A stretch of DNA of 64,000 nt from Rubrivivax albus (GCF_004016515.1 NZ_SACT01000002.1:558001-622000); one strand, 5' to 3'; shown: positions 48,001 through 57,930, counted from the first letter of the stretch. The notes: generated by a model not told the origin, from the letters alone. Made by a program: numbers and translations.

Positions 48001-48290
48001 GGCAACACGGGGACACGGGGCACGGCAAACGCGGCGGCCAGCGCGATGCCGCCGGCGATCAGGCAGGCCACGGCCACCACGCCGACGGAACCCACTGGCT
48101 GGGAGAACAGCCACAGCACCGCGCTGAAAAAGATCATCGCCGCCGCCGTGGCGAACATGTAGACCCGGGTCAGCCGTGCCGTGAGCCGATCCAACCGCTT
48201 GGCAGCGTCGCCGCGCACCGGCTTGACCACGGCCGTCAGCAGCGAAGGTGGGTCGTCCCGGACGTCGACCGCGTCGTCGACGGTCCGCAT
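45012..48290 (-). CDS. Hybrid PAS sensor histidine kinase with receiver domain
   Basis: 1092 residues. N-terminal membrane region of about six helices (residues 40-205), then four PAS/PAC units (roughly 215-330, 335-460, 465-585, 590-700), a HisKA/HATPase core (His near residue 726 in NTSHELRTPLNGL; G-boxes DTGPGI, GGTGLGLSI), and a C-terminal receiver (Asp near 1016 in VMMDLQMPDLSGYEV, Lys in PKPTD). No Hpt domain, so phosphate would go to a separate Hpt protein. It starts 2 bases after the pyrF stop, so it is the third gene of a purB-pyrF operon, an uncommon setting. Signal unknown. Confidence 0.9.
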   Translation of the reverse strand: MRTVDDAVDVRDDPPSLLTAVVKPVRGDAAKRLDRLTARLTRVYMFATAAAMIFFSAVLWLFSQPVGSVGVVAVACLIAGGIALAAAFAVPRVPVLPLTVGPLAAVVAIGVAAVGLGWGVTAPGLGFVALHAALAMALGGPRSGLPVAGAGVLLIGALVLGHLQGRFGSLGSGQPLALVVTVQLLLITLAASGGHVAAHLIRRFTRVADEREQRFSSLLRISADAYWELDPTMRLVDLRLERSGEPVRSGGEALGAVPWELPHFLCDPDVLDSLQADLGARQPLRDVPVAWQGRRSLRHFLVSGEPRFGPGGVFQGYWGVARDVTPTMQAQHALLRTEARYHDLFVSIPNPLVLHRDGRILDANPAAVTLFGYDDLPQMIGGSVLEAYDPGDRERALRRAQQLQTMAPGEALPVAEFRLRQEDGRLLQVRATGVAVDTERGAAVLSIYVDDTERQAAEDVLRRSEALLSHLFASSPDVITLTELDTGRYAMVNRSFERITGWPTEEVIGRTSTEIGIWFDVADRQRFVHQVQTLGRIQDMPVRFCRRDGTPVPMLVSGARFQADRRDYLVINARDMTDVEQHRLETEAILENASLGIALTREETFQMVNPAFEAMLGWPDGSIVGQPGTCVWPSQDAYREIGRQIGPLLAKGEQVEVECEVRRRDDSTFLCRMLARAVDPSHPSRGGTIWVVEDITEKRRMDEALARARDAAEAASRAKSAFLANTSHELRTPLNGLLGLAQLARTPGLEEARRSGYLEQIVDSARSLADIVSDILDLSKIEAGRLTLESAAFDLDLLLGSLQRGYTTLAAASGLVLRLEAGPGLGPVSGDALRVRQILTNYLGNALKFTDHGEVRLSARRLDADRVRFEVSDTGPGIDEATQARLFQPFTQADQSTTRRYGGTGLGLSICRELASLMGGSVGVHSEVGRGSCFWAELPLPVAAGAPVAAAAEADPAAVLGAHVLLVDDNEVNMMVAVAQLEQVGVRVGQAADGRQALDAVTAAEAAGDPYDLVMMDLQMPDLSGYEVTAELRRRHGPQSLPIIAHTAAALVSEREAALAAGMNDFLPKPTDVAQLRAMVARWARRTDPGTG

Positions 48291-48292
48291 GA

Positions 48293-49120
48293 TCAGACCA
48301 CCGAGGTGGCGGCGGCCACGCCCAGCTGCCGGCGCGTGGCATCGGCCACACGGCGGGCAGCCGCGGCCCAGTCGTCACCGGCGCTGGCGTAGAGCACGGC
48401 ACGCGAGGAGTTCACGACGATCGGCCCGCCGGGCCGCAGCCCGGCGCGCACCGTGGCCTCGGCATCGCCGCCCTGCACCCCGACGCCGGGGATCAGCAGC
48501 GGCAGCGTGGGTGCCAGCTCGCGCACACGGGCGATCTCGGCAGGGTAGGTGGCACCGACCACCAGCCCCAGCTGCCCGCCACGGTTCCATTCGCCGGCGG
48601 CCAGCCGCGCGATGCGTTCATAGAGCTTCTCGCCGCCCTGCAGCGTCTGCGCCTGCAGGTCGTCGCCACCGGGGTTGCTGGTGCGACAAAGCAGGATGGC
48701 ACCCTTGCCGTCCCAGCGCAGGTAGGGCTCGATGGAGTCGAATCCCATGAAGGGCGACAGCGTCACCGCGTCGGCCTGGTAGCGCTGGAAGGCCTCGCGG
48801 GCGTACTGCTCGGCGGTGGCGCCGATGTCGCCGCGCTTGGCGTCCAGGATCACCGGCACGCCGGGCGCGACGCGGCGGACGTGGGCCATCAGCCGTTCGA
48901 GCTGGTCCTCCGCGCGGTGGGCGTGGAAGTAGGCGATCTGCGGCTTGAAGGCGCAGACCAGGTCCTTGGTGGCGTCGACGATGCCGGCGCAGAAGTCGAA
49001 GATGCGCTCCGCGTCCCCCTTCCAGGCGCCGGGGAAGCGGGAGGGCTCGGGGTCCAGGCCGACACAAAGCAGGGAGTCATGGCGCCGGGTGGCGGCGGCC
49101 AGGGTGTCGGTGAACTTCAA
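48293..49120 (-). CDS. pyrF: Orotidine 5'-phosphate decarboxylase PyrF (long form)
   Basis: 275 residues; catalyses OMP to UMP. The catalytic Asp-Lys-x-x-Asp is in VILDAKRGDIGATA, with CVGLDPEPSRFP at the start, TLSPFMGFDSIEPYL, and the phosphate loop LIPGVGVQGGDAEATV. This is the type 2 family of about 270 residues (as in mycobacteria and many beta-proteobacteria), not the 230-residue E. coli type. Start is a TTG at 49120 preceded by AAGGGAGA; the frame is open further but enters purB. It lies 17 bases after purB. Confidence 0.94.
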   Translation of the reverse strand: MKFTDTLAAATRRHDSLLCVGLDPEPSRFPGAWKGDAERIFDFCAGIVDATKDLVCAFKPQIAYFHAHRAEDQLERLMAHVRRVAPGVPVILDAKRGDIGATAEQYAREAFQRYQADAVTLSPFMGFDSIEPYLRWDGKGAILLCRTSNPGGDDLQAQTLQGGEKLYERIARLAAGEWNRGGQLGLVVGATYPAEIARVRELAPTLPLLIPGVGVQGGDAEATVRAGLRPGGPIVVNSSRAVLYASAGDDWAAAARRVADATRRQLGVAAATSVV

Positions 49121-49137
49121 GCGGTCTCCCTTCGTGG

Positions 49138-50556
<1,419 letters not shown>

Positions 50557-50589
50557 CTAGGCGGCGCCCCCGCCGTGGCCCCCGATCCC

Positions 50590-51183
50590 CTACCAGCGCA
50601 CCTCGAACACGCAGGCCGGGTCGCCGCAGGCCTCGCAGGCGGCTTCCACCACCCTCGCGCCCGGGTGCACCAGGGCGCGGAACAGCCACTCGAACACCGC
50701 GCGGTAGTAGTCGCAGGCCGGCTCGGCGCTGTGCACGCCGCGGCACAGCGGGTTGTGCGCGATGGTCAGCACCACGGGCCGGGCACGGTCACCCGTGAAC
50801 CGTGCCAAGAAGCGCCCGCTGCCCGCAAACGTCCAGGCGTGGCCGCCGATGGCCCGGAGCAGCGCGCGCGCGGCCATGCCCGCGGGCAGCACCTTGAGCA
50901 GGCGTTGCGCCGCCGCCGGGATGCGGTGTGCCAGCAGGTATGCGGCGGTGCGGCGGCCGGCGTCGTCGGCCACGCGGCGCGCTTCGGCGTCGCCCAGGTC
51001 GGCGCGCAGCGCGGCATGCAGCGCGATGACCTCGCGCTCGTCGACCATCGCCTGCGGGGGCGATTGGAGGTAGGCGGCCAGCCCGGCATGCCGGAACACC
51101 GGCGGCGCCCGGACCGGGCCCAGGGCCTCGGCCACGCGCGTGATGGCGTTCGGCCCGATGCGGCCGGCGATGGCCGCGTTCAT
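50590..51183 (-). CDS. bchJ: BchJ, 4-vinyl-reductase-type bacteriochlorophyll protein
   Basis: 197 residues. RIGPNAITRVAEAL at the start, the helical VADDAGRRTAAYLLAHRIP, and the C-terminal V4R part with Cys residues (PLCRGVHSAEPACDYY and VEAACEACGDPACVFEVRW). This is the BchJ family. It was named for reduction of the 8-vinyl (old 4-vinyl) group of protochlorophyllide; later work in other bacteria gave that reaction to BciA/BciB and left BchJ an assisting role. It follows bchE by 28 bases on the same strand, the same order as in Rhodobacter (bchEJG). A phototrophy marker. Confidence 0.88.
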   Translation of the reverse strand: MNAAIAGRIGPNAITRVAEALGPVRAPPVFRHAGLAAYLQSPPQAMVDEREVIALHAALRADLGDAEARRVADDAGRRTAAYLLAHRIPAAAQRLLKVLPAGMAARALLRAIGGHAWTFAGSGRFLARFTGDRARPVVLTIAHNPLCRGVHSAEPACDYYRAVFEWLFRALVHPGARVVEAACEACGDPACVFEVRW

Positions 51184-51211
51184 GGGCGCCCAGCCCTGGG
51201 CCGCGACGCCC

Positions 51212-52867
51212 TCACTTCACCGCGTCCATCTGCGCGTCGCTGAGCTGCCCGGCGCCGCCGCCGCAGGCCATCGCGGCCTCGGCGATCTCGAAGTTCTCGT
51301 CGCCCTTGCGGCGCTTCATCTCGATCTTCGGCCCGTGCATCGTGACCCAGCCGTCGTCCACCTGTGCCAGTGCGTCGGCCGTCTCCGGGGCGATGCGGCG
51401 GTTGCCGTCGAAGCTGAAGTCCACCGACTTCTTCGTCTGCGGGCCCCAGTAGCCCACCCGGCCCAGGTCGTAGAAGGTGCGCTGGAAGCCGCTCTTGGCA
51501 AAGGCCTTCAGGCAACCCATCAGGTAGCTGCGCTTGGCCTTGTCCTTCTCCCAGGGGTACTGGAAAAAGCTCTTGTTCATGAAGAAGCGCCGGTAGTTGC
51601 TCATCACGCGGTCGAGCAGCTCGCCGCGGTCCATGGCGTCGGGCTTCATGATGGGCGTGACGAAGTTGTACTTCTCGAAGTCGAAGACCTCGACCTTGTC
51701 GCCCAGTTCCTGGAACAGATCGCTGAAGGGCCAGGGCGTGTACATCGCCCAGTTGGCCATGTCGGGGTTCCAGTCGCGCGCCATGCGGTAGGTTTCCTCC
51801 AGCGTCTCGGCGGTCTCGTTCTCCAGGCCGACGATGAACTGCGCCTCGGTAACGATGCCGGCATCCCGGAGCAACTGGATGGCCTGCTTGTTTTGCGCGA
51901 TCGTGGTTTCCTTGTTGAAGCGGTCGAGCTTGAGCTGCGCCGCCGCCTCGGTGCCCAGGCTCACGTGGATGAGCCCGGCCTTTCGGAACAGCGGCAGCAG
52001 CTTCTGGTCGCGCAGGATGTCGGTCACGCGGGTGTTGATGCCCCACAGCACGTCGAGCTGGCGCTCGATCAGCAACTCGCAGAACTGGATGAACTTCTTG
52101 CGGTGAATGGTGGGCTCCTCGTCGGCGAGGATGAAGAAGCCCACCTGGTGGTTCTTCACCAGGTCCTCGATCTCGTCGACCACGGCCTTGGGGTCGCGGA
52201 TGCGGTAGTCGCGCCAGAACTTCCACTGGCTGCAGAAGCTGCAGGTGAAGGGGCAGCCGCGCGCGAAGTTGGGGATCGCCACGCGCCGGTTCATCGGGAT
52301 GTAGATGTACTGGTCCCACTCCAGGATGCCCCAGTCGGGCCTGATGCGGTCCAGGTCCTGGATCGGCGGCTCGGCCGGCGTGGCCACCACGGTGCCGTCG
52401 GCCTCGGCATAGGCGATGCCGCGCACGCCGCTGCGGTCGCGCGCGAAGCTGCCGTCGTCCACCGCGCGCACCAGGTTCAGGAAGACCTGCTCGCCTTCGC
52501 CGCGCACCACCGCGTCGATCCACGGCGCCTCCTTGAGCACCTGCGGGTACATGAAGGTGCCGTGGATGCCACCGAGCACGGTGACGATTCCGGGGTTCAC
52601 TTCCTTGGCCACCTGCAGCAGCCGCTCGGCCTTGTAGATCGCCGGCGTGATGGCGGTGCAGCCGACGATGTCTGGCTGCAGTTCGACGATGCGCGCGCGC
52701 ACCTGCTCGTCGTCGAGGTGGTGCGTCATCGCGTCGACGAAGGTCACATCGGTGTAGCCGGCGGCCTTGAGGTAGCCGGTGAGGTAGGCCACCCAGGCCG
52801 GCGGCCAGTTGCCGGCGATCTCGGCGCCGCCGGAGTGGTAGTTCGGGTGCAGCAGCAGAATGCGCAT
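51212..52867 (-). CDS. bchE: Anaerobic Mg-protoporphyrin IX monomethyl ester cyclase BchE
   Basis: 551-residue B12-dependent radical-SAM enzyme forming ring E of bacteriochlorophyll without oxygen. N-terminal cobalamin-binding-like domain ([42 protein letters not shown]), then the iron-sulfur motif C-x3-C-x2-C in [17 protein letters not shown] near residue 204, and [10 protein letters not shown]. Start ATG 52867 has GAGGAG 8 bases upstream; the open frame runs on but across the control region. Promoter region has a PpsR/CrtJ-type palindrome. bchJ follows. The oxygen-dependent cyclase AcsF is not in the window. Confidence 0.95.
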   Translation of the reverse strand: MRILLLHPNYHSGGAEIAGNWPPAWVAYLTGYLKAAGYTDVTFVDAMTHHLDDEQVRARIVELQPDIVGCTAITPAIYKAERLLQVAKEVNPGIVTVLGGIHGTFMYPQVLKEAPWIDAVVRGEGEQVFLNLVRAVDDGSFARDRSGVRGIAYAEADGTVVATPAEPPIQDLDRIRPDWGILEWDQYIYIPMNRRVAIPNFARGCPFTCSFCSQWKFWRDYRIRDPKAVVDEIEDLVKNHQVGFFILADEEPTIHRKKFIQFCELLIERQLDVLWGINTRVTDILRDQKLLPLFRKAGLIHVSLGTEAAAQLKLDRFNKETTIAQNKQAIQLLRDAGIVTEAQFIVGLENETAETLEETYRMARDWNPDMANWAMYTPWPFSDLFQELGDKVEVFDFEKYNFVTPIMKPDAMDRGELLDRVMSNYRRFFMNKSFFQYPWEKDKAKRSYLMGCLKAFAKSGFQRTFYDLGRVGYWGPQTKKSVDFSFDGNRRIAPETADALAQVDDGWVTMHGPKIEMKRRKGDENFEIAEAAMACGGGAGQLSDAQMDAVK

Positions 52868-52926
52868 CTCGGGTCTCCTCGTCGAGGTCCATCGTCGGCG
52901 CCTGTCACGGATGCGGACTTGCGCCA

Positions 52927-52944
52927 TGTCAATGTCTCTTGACA
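52927..52944. promoter_or_regulatory. PpsR/CrtJ-type palindrome upstream of bchE
   Basis: TGTCAATGTCTCTTGACA: TGT-N12-ACA, also TGTC-N10-GACA, with 6-base perfect arms TGTCAA/TTGACA. This is the known operator form of the aerobic photosynthesis repressor PpsR/CrtJ. A weaker TGT-N12-like site (TGTC...GACTT, 52903-52920) lies 6 bases away. The arms also give TTGACA -35-like hexamers on both strands. It is 60 bases before the bchE start and 12 before the HAD gene start. Confidence 0.7.
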
Positions 52945-52955
52945 CACTGACGTCC

Positions 52956-53705
52956 ATGAAAACTGACACTCCGCCCCGCGCCCTGGTCTTCGACGTCTTC
53001 GGCACCGTGGTCGACTGGCATGGCTCGGTGGCGCGCGAGGTGCGCCGTGCCGGGCTGCCGGTGGACGCCAAGGACTTCGCCCGCGCCTGGCGCGCCGGCT
53101 ATGCGCCGGCGATGGACGAGGTGCGGCGTGGTGTGCTGCCCTGGACCACCATCGACGGCCTGCACCGGCGCATCCTGGACCGTCTGCTCACGGAGCAACG
53201 CCTCGACCTGCCCGAGGCGGCGCGCGCCGACCTGAACCTGGCCTGGCACCGGCTGGACCCCTGGCCCGACGTGCCGCAGGGCCTGGCCCAGCTGAAGGCG
53301 ATGATGCCGGTGGCCACGCTGTCCAACGGCAACCTGCGCCTGCTGCTGGACCTGGCGCGCCACGGCGGACTGGTCTGGGACGCGCTGTTCTCGGCCGAAC
53401 TCTTCGGCCACTACAAGCCCGACCCCGAGACCTACCTCGGCGCCTGCCGGTTGCTGGACCTGCCGCCGGCCGAGGTCACGCTGGTGGCAGCGCACCCCGA
53501 CGACCTGCGCGCCGCCGCCCGCTGCGGCCTGGGCACGGCGCTGGTGCTGCGGCCCGACGAGTTCGGCGCCGGGCGTGGCACCGCGGCTCACGTGGCCGAG
53601 GAGTTCGATGTGGTGGTCGACGGCTTCGGGGCGCTGGCCGGGCACTGGGGGCACTTGGGCGCACTGGGGCCACTGACCCAGCCATCGGCCACCGACATTG
53701 GGTGA
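52956..53705 (+). CDS. HAD-superfamily type II dehalogenase-like protein
   Basis: 249 residues. Nucleophile Asp in [15 protein letters not shown] in [12 protein letters not shown], Lys in [11 protein letters not shown] and the last motif [11 protein letters not shown]. Compared with the gene at 28938, the Ser-x-Asn set is Ala-x-Pro here, so true haloacid dehalogenase activity is less certain. Start is uncertain: the ATG at 52956 begins the conserved domain; ATG 52926 would place the PpsR palindrome inside the gene. It is divergent from bchE. Possible role of the family: dehalogenase or phosphatase. Confidence 0.82.
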   Translation: MKTDTPPRALVFDVFGTVVDWHGSVAREVRRAGLPVDAKDFARAWRAGYAPAMDEVRRGVLPWTTIDGLHRRILDRLLTEQRLDLPEAARADLNLAWHRLDPWPDVPQGLAQLKAMMPVATLSNGNLRLLLDLARHGGLVWDALFSAELFGHYKPDPETYLGACRLLDLPPAEVTLVAAHPDDLRAAARCGLGTALVLRPDEFGAGRGTAAHVAEEFDVVVDGFGALAGHWGHLGALGPLTQPSATDIG

Positions 53706-53754
53706 CAGCACCCACAGGCCCAGCTCGTCCGCCGCCCGACCGGGTGGACCAGGC

Positions 53755-53770
53755 GGGCACGGTGCTTGCT
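53755..53770 (+). promoter_or_regulatory. Sigma-54 promoter of the PEP-CTERM gene
   Basis: GGGCACG, 4-base spacer GTGC, TTGCT: matches the -24/-12 consensus TGGCACG-N4-TTGCW at every position except the first T. Transcription would start near 53781, giving a leader of about 23 bases that contains the AGGA ribosome site before the ATG at 53804. rpoN itself is encoded at 20484. Confidence 0.75.
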
Positions 53771-53803
53771 GCAGACGCGCACCACGCCACCGGCAGGACA
53801 CCC

Positions 53804-54664
53804 ATGCGCACCCGCCACCGCCCCCCGAGGATCTCCCACACCGTCAGCGCCGCGGCCCTGTGCCTGCTGGCAGGCCCCGGCCTGCAGGCGGCCGAGGTCG
53901 CCCCGCCATCCGGCCCTGGCACCTGTGTCGGGCACTGCGCCAGCGCGCCGGCCACCGGCGACATCGGCCTCTCGCCGGCCGGCAGTGCCCGCTACGGCCT
54001 GGTGACCACGGCCGGGTCCGAGGCCGTGGGCACCTCGCCGTTGCTGCTGGACGGCAACAGCCGCGGCAGCGGCACCGAGACCAACGGATCGCGCTGGACC
54101 TCGGCGACGTTCGACGTCGACGCCGGGGACACCCTGTCGGTGTGGTTCAACTTCGTGTCCACCGACGGCAAGGGCTACGACGACTACGCCTGGGCGCGCC
54201 TGGTCGACGCCGATGACGGCACCGTGGTGGCCTGGCTGTTCGCCGCCGCCGCCACCAACAGCAACACCGGCAAGGTCGTACCCGGCGACGTGCTCGACAA
54301 GGCCGACTTCGACCCCGATGAACGCATCGTGGACTTCGACAGCTGGGAGTTCGTCAGCAAGTCGGCCGAGGATCCGGTGGACTGGGCGCCCCTGGGCGTG
54401 TCCAACGGCAGCTGCTGGAAGGACAACGCGCCGGGCTGCGGCTACACCGGCTGGATGCAGTCGCAGATCACCTTCGCATCGGATGCCCGCCTGCAGCTGG
54501 AGCTCGGCGTCGTGAACTGGGGCGACTGGGCGTACGACTCCGGGTTGGCCTTCGACTACGCCGGCCTCACCGCCGCCGTGCCCGAGCCATCGCCCCTGGC
54601 CTTGTGGCTGTGCGGCATGGCGGCGGTGCCCTGGCTTCGGTCGCGCCGCACGGGTCAGCGCTGA
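53804..54664 (+). CDS. PEP-CTERM protein of the NF038132-like type
   Basis: 286 residues. Signal peptide (about 1-30, ending LQAA-E) and a conserved body: GSRWTSATFDVDAGDTLSVWFNFVSTDG, DDYAWARLVDADDG, and VPGDVLDKADFDPDERIVDFDSWEF, with two pairs of Cys near residues 41-45 and 206-214. I recall this composition from the PEP-CTERM family NF038132, but could not check. C-terminus VPEPSPLALWL, hydrophobic helix, RSRRTGQR is the exosortase signal. It has the clearest sigma-54 promoter of the window. Confidence 0.85.
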   Translation: MRTRHRPPRISHTVSAAALCLLAGPGLQAAEVAPPSGPGTCVGHCASAPATGDIGLSPAGSARYGLVTTAGSEAVGTSPLLLDGNSRGSGTETNGSRWTSATFDVDAGDTLSVWFNFVSTDGKGYDDYAWARLVDADDGTVVAWLFAAAATNSNTGKVVPGDVLDKADFDPDERIVDFDSWEFVSKSAEDPVDWAPLGVSNGSCWKDNAPGCGYTGWMQSQITFASDARLQLELGVVNWGDWAYDSGLAFDYAGLTAAVPEPSPLALWLCGMAAVPWLRSRRTGQR

Positions 54665-54987
54665 TCAGGGCGCCGGGGGCCGGGCTGTCGGCCACCACTC
54701 AGCCTGGATCCGGCAGTTGGGCGCGCCCGAGCGAGTCGTCACCGGCCGCGCTGGCAAGGCGCAAAGCACAGCAATGGCCCGTGCCATGGCGAGCATTCGC
54801 AACGCGGCCAGCGTGGTCGAGGGCGGCTCGATCGGGTGCGCAGCGTGCTCACCCGACAGGTGAACTGGGTCGTGGCCGCTTCCGCCGCCCACATCAAGCA
54901 CTTGCATGCGGAGGAGAGCGGCCACCTGCCGGATTCTGGCGCGTCCTTGCAGGCATGCGCTCGCCCCTTCGCTGGCGGCCGTCCCGC
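54665..54987. other. 323-base interval without recognisable gene
   Basis: Between the PEP-CTERM stop and the pit stop. Short open frames exist in both directions, but none has a ribosome site, a family resemblance or good codon use. No strong hairpin or repeat was seen. It is slightly less GC-rich than its surroundings and could hold a decayed gene. Confidence 0.5.
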
Positions 54988-56559
54988 TCAGGCGTGCACC
55001 ATGCCGAAGATCATGTAGTACAGCAGCGCCGCCATCACGGCCGTGGCCGGCACGGTGATGACCCAGGCCGCCGCGATCTTCAGCACCTCGGAGCGCTTGA
55101 CCAGCTGCTGCTTGTAGACCTTGCGCAGCTGCTTGCGCTCGAACTTGCTCAGCACCGCGGGCGCGGCATGCTGCTTGAGCTGGTCGAGCAATTCGCGCTT
55201 GCCTTCCAGCGTGGCGGCCTGGAACTGGTCGATGAAGCGCTCGACCACCGCCTTGTCCTCGCCGGCGTGGTGCAGCTTGATGAACTCCAGCGCGCCGGCA
55301 TGGCGGCGCTTGAGGTATTCGCGCAGGAAGCCAACGCCGAACACGCCGCCGACCGCGATGTGGGTGGAGCTGACCGGCAGGCCCAGCTGCGAGGCCACGA
55401 TCACCGTCACCGCGGCCGACATCGCGATGCAGAAGGCCCGCATCTGGTCGAGCTCGGTGATCTCGCTGCCCACCTTGCGGATCAGCCGCGGCCCGTAGAG
55501 CAGCAGGCCCAGCGCGATGCCGACGGCGCCGACGAACATCACCCACAGCGGGATCGGCGCCTTGCCGCCGACGGCGCCGCTTCGCACCACCTCGGCGATG
55601 GCGGCCAGCGGGCCCACGGCATTGGCCACGTCGTTGGCGCCGTGGGCAAAGCTCAGCAGCGCGGCGGAGAAGATCAGCGGCAGCGTGAACAGGCCGTTGA
55701 TACTGTCCTTGGTGTTGAACATCGACGGCACCTGGCGCTCCACCCAGGCGCGGCTGCCCAGCCAGCCCAGCACGCCCAGCACGGCGCCGATGGCCAGCGC
55801 CATGCCGATGCCCACCTTCACCAGCTTGCTCAGCCCCTTGAGCGCCAGGTAGGTGGCAAAGGCCGCGACCATCAGCGCGATCAGCAACGGCACCATGCGG
55901 CGCGCGGCCGCCACCATGTCGGTCTGCCAGGTGATGCCGCGCTTGATCCAGTACAGGAAGGCCGCGGCGATGCCACCGCCCAAAAGCGGCGAGATCACCC
56001 AGCTGGCGGCGATCTCGCCCAGGCGTCCCCAATTGGCCGCGTCCAGGCCGCCGGCGGCGAGGCCGGCGCCGAGCACGGCCCCGATGATCGAGTGCGTGGT
56101 CGACACCGGCGCACCCGACGCGGTGGCGATGTTCAGCCACAGCGCACCGGCCAGCAGTGCCGCCGTCATCAGCCAGACGAAGTGTGCCGGGTCGGCCACC
56201 GCGTCGGCCTTCACGATGCCCTTCTGGATGGTGGAGACCACGTCGCCGCCGGCGATCAGCGCCCCGGCCATCTCGCACACCGCCGCCAGCGCGATGGCGC
56301 CCACCAGCGAGATCGCCCGCGAGCCCACCGCCGGGCCGACGTTGTTGGCCACGTCGTTGGCGCCGATGTTCATCGCCATGTAGCCGCCGATCACCGCGGC
56401 GGCCACCAGGAACACACCCTGCGGCCCGGCCACGCCCTGCGTGAGCGCGGTGTAGAGCATGATGGCCACCGCGAACAGCAGGCCCACGCCCAGGCGCATC
56501 GATTCGCTCCGCCCGCGCTTGCCGGCCTTCTCGAACTTCTTGAGGCTGCTGAATTCCAT
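54988..56559 (-). CDS. pit: Low-affinity inorganic phosphate transporter (PiT family)
   Basis: 523 residues, about ten transmembrane helices. PiT signatures occur in both inverted halves: IGANDVANNVGPAVGS and AHGANDVANAVGPLAAI, plus SGAPVSTTHSIIG and LGLPVSSTHIAVGG. A soluble loop of about 110 residues lies near the C-terminus (HHAGEDKAVVERFIDQFQAATLEGKRELLDQL), followed by the last helix. ATG at 56559 has GGGAGCGG in front; GTG at 56562 is the alternative. It follows deoA by 45 bases with a small palindrome (TGTGACAGTCACA) between, and could take up the phosphate that the phosphorolysis genes use. Confidence 0.93.
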   Translation of the reverse strand: MEFSSLKKFEKAGKRGRSESMRLGVGLLFAVAIMLYTALTQGVAGPQGVFLVAAAVIGGYMAMNIGANDVANNVGPAVGSRAISLVGAIALAAVCEMAGALIAGGDVVSTIQKGIVKADAVADPAHFVWLMTAALLAGALWLNIATASGAPVSTTHSIIGAVLGAGLAAGGLDAANWGRLGEIAASWVISPLLGGGIAAAFLYWIKRGITWQTDMVAAARRMVPLLIALMVAAFATYLALKGLSKLVKVGIGMALAIGAVLGVLGWLGSRAWVERQVPSMFNTKDSINGLFTLPLIFSAALLSFAHGANDVANAVGPLAAIAEVVRSGAVGGKAPIPLWVMFVGAVGIALGLLLYGPRLIRKVGSEITELDQMRAFCIAMSAAVTVIVASQLGLPVSSTHIAVGGVFGVGFLREYLKRRHAGALEFIKLHHAGEDKAVVERFIDQFQAATLEGKRELLDQLKQHAAPAVLSKFERKQLRKVYKQQLVKRSEVLKIAAAWVITVPATAVMAALLYYMIFGMVHA

Positions 56560-56604
56560 CACCCGCTCCCGATGTCGGGGCGGATTGTGACAGTCACACC
56601 GCTG

Positions 56605-57930
56605 TCACCGGCCCAGCACGGCCTGCACCAGGGCCGAAGCCGGGGGCGCAGCGTCCTGCACCGGCATCGCCGCCGCCACCGCGGTCATGGCGGCTTCGGC
56701 GCTGCGGGCGTCGGCTGCGTGCACCCAGGCCAGCGGCTCGCCGGCGCGCACCGCCTCGCCGGGCGCGCGCACGTCGGCCAGGCCCACGCGCGGATCCACG
56801 GCGTCGCCGGGTCGCTGGCGACCGCCGCCGAGGGCCACGACCGCCAGGCCCAGCGCCCGCGTGTCGTGTCGGCCGATCACGCCGTCGCGCGCGGCTGGCA
56901 CGGGGCAGCGCACCGGTGCCACCGGTAGCCCGGCCTCTTGCCAGACGTCGGCCGGCCCGCCCAGGCCCGCCACCATGAATGCGAAACGCTCGGCCGCGTG
57001 GCCCTCGGCCAAACGTGCCGCGGCCAGGGCCTGCGCGGCGCCCACGTCCGGCACCAGCCCGCCGAGCACCAGCGCCTCGGCGGCCAGCGCCAGGCACAGG
57101 TCGCGCAGGCGGCTCAGCGCCGGGTCGTCTCTGCGCTCGCCGCGCAGCAGCACCATCGCCTCGGCCACTTCCAGGGCGTTGCCGGCGCTGCGGCCGAGCA
57201 CGGCGTCCATGTCGGTCACCAGGGCCACGGTGGGCAGGCCGGCGCCGCCGGCCACGTCCACCAGGGCCTGCGCCAGCGGCATCGCTTCGGCTGCCGTGGG
57301 GCAGAAGGCGCCGTTGCCGCACTTGACGTCCATCACCAGCGCCTGCAGGCCGGCCGCGCGCTTCTTGCTCAGGATGCTGGCCACGATCAGCGGCAGCGAT
57401 TCGACGGTGGCGGTGACGTCGCGGATGGCGTAGAGCCGCCGGTCGGCCGGCGCCACGGCCGCGCTGGCGCCGACGATGGCGCAGCCAGCGGCGTGCAGCA
57501 CCGTCGCCAGGCGCTGCCGCGGCACGTCCACGGTGTACCCGGGCAGCGCCTCGAGCTTGTCCAGCGTGCCCCCGGTATGGCCCAGTCCGCGGCCGCTGAT
57601 CATCGGCACGACCGCGCCGCAGGCGGCCAGCAGAGGCGCCAGCACCAGGCTGACCTTGTCGCCCACGCCACCGGTGGAGTGCTTGTCGAGCACCGGGCCG
57701 GCGAAGCCCTCGGCCGACCAGTCCAGCACGGCGCCGGAGTGCGTCATCGCCTCGGTCAAGGTCACGGTGCCAGCCGTGTCCAGCCCGCGCCAGAGGACGG
57801 CCATGGCCATCGCACCGACCTGCGCGTCGGACCAGCTGCCGTCCACCAGCCCGCGCACGAATGCCCGGATCTCGTCGGCGGACAGGGCCTGGCCACTGCG
57901 CTGGCGGCGGATGACCTCGGCCGGCAGCAT
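56605..57930 (-). CDS. deoA: Thymidine phosphorylase DeoA
   Basis: 441 residues. Phosphorolyses thymidine (and deoxyuridine) to base and deoxyribose-1-phosphate. Motifs: SDEIRAFVRGLVDG-type N-domain, KHSTGGVGDKVSLVLAPL (phosphate loop), MISGRGLGHTGGTLDKLEALPGY, and VMDVKCGNGAFCPT. C-terminal PYNP domain (about 345-430). Start overlaps the stop of the 5'-nucleotidase gene (TGATG). It is the last enzyme gene of the salvage operon. Confidence 0.95.
   Translation of the reverse strand: MLPAEVIRRQRSGQALSADEIRAFVRGLVDGSWSDAQVGAMAMAVLWRGLDTAGTVTLTEAMTHSGAVLDWSAEGFAGPVLDKHSTGGVGDKVSLVLAPLLAACGAVVPMISGRGLGHTGGTLDKLEALPGYTVDVPRQRLATVLHAAGCAIVGASAAVAPADRRLYAIRDVTATVESLPLIVASILSKKRAAGLQALVMDVKCGNGAFCPTAAEAMPLAQALVDVAGGAGLPTVALVTDMDAVLGRSAGNALEVAEAMVLLRGERRDDPALSRLRDLCLALAAEALVLGGLVPDVGAAQALAAARLAEGHAAERFAFMVAGLGGPADVWQEAGLPVAPVRCPVPAARDGVIGRHDTRALGLAVVALGGGRQRPGDAVDPRVGLADVRAPGEAVRAGEPLAWVHAADARSAEAAMTAVAAAMPVQDAAPPASALVQAVLGR

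Noticed and set aside
54836..55018. 60-residue plus-strand frame in the 54665-54987 interval
   Set aside because: No ribosome site, no family resemblance, and it runs into the end of pit on the other strand.
56587..56608. Inverted repeat GTGACAG/CTGTCAC before pit as a Pho box
   Set aside because: The CTGTCA-like half-site is present, but the direct-repeat layout and spacing of PhoB sites are missing.
54604..56928. 774-residue plus-strand frame across the pit gene
   Set aside because: Antisense to pit, with His/Ala/Gly-rich composition and no motif.
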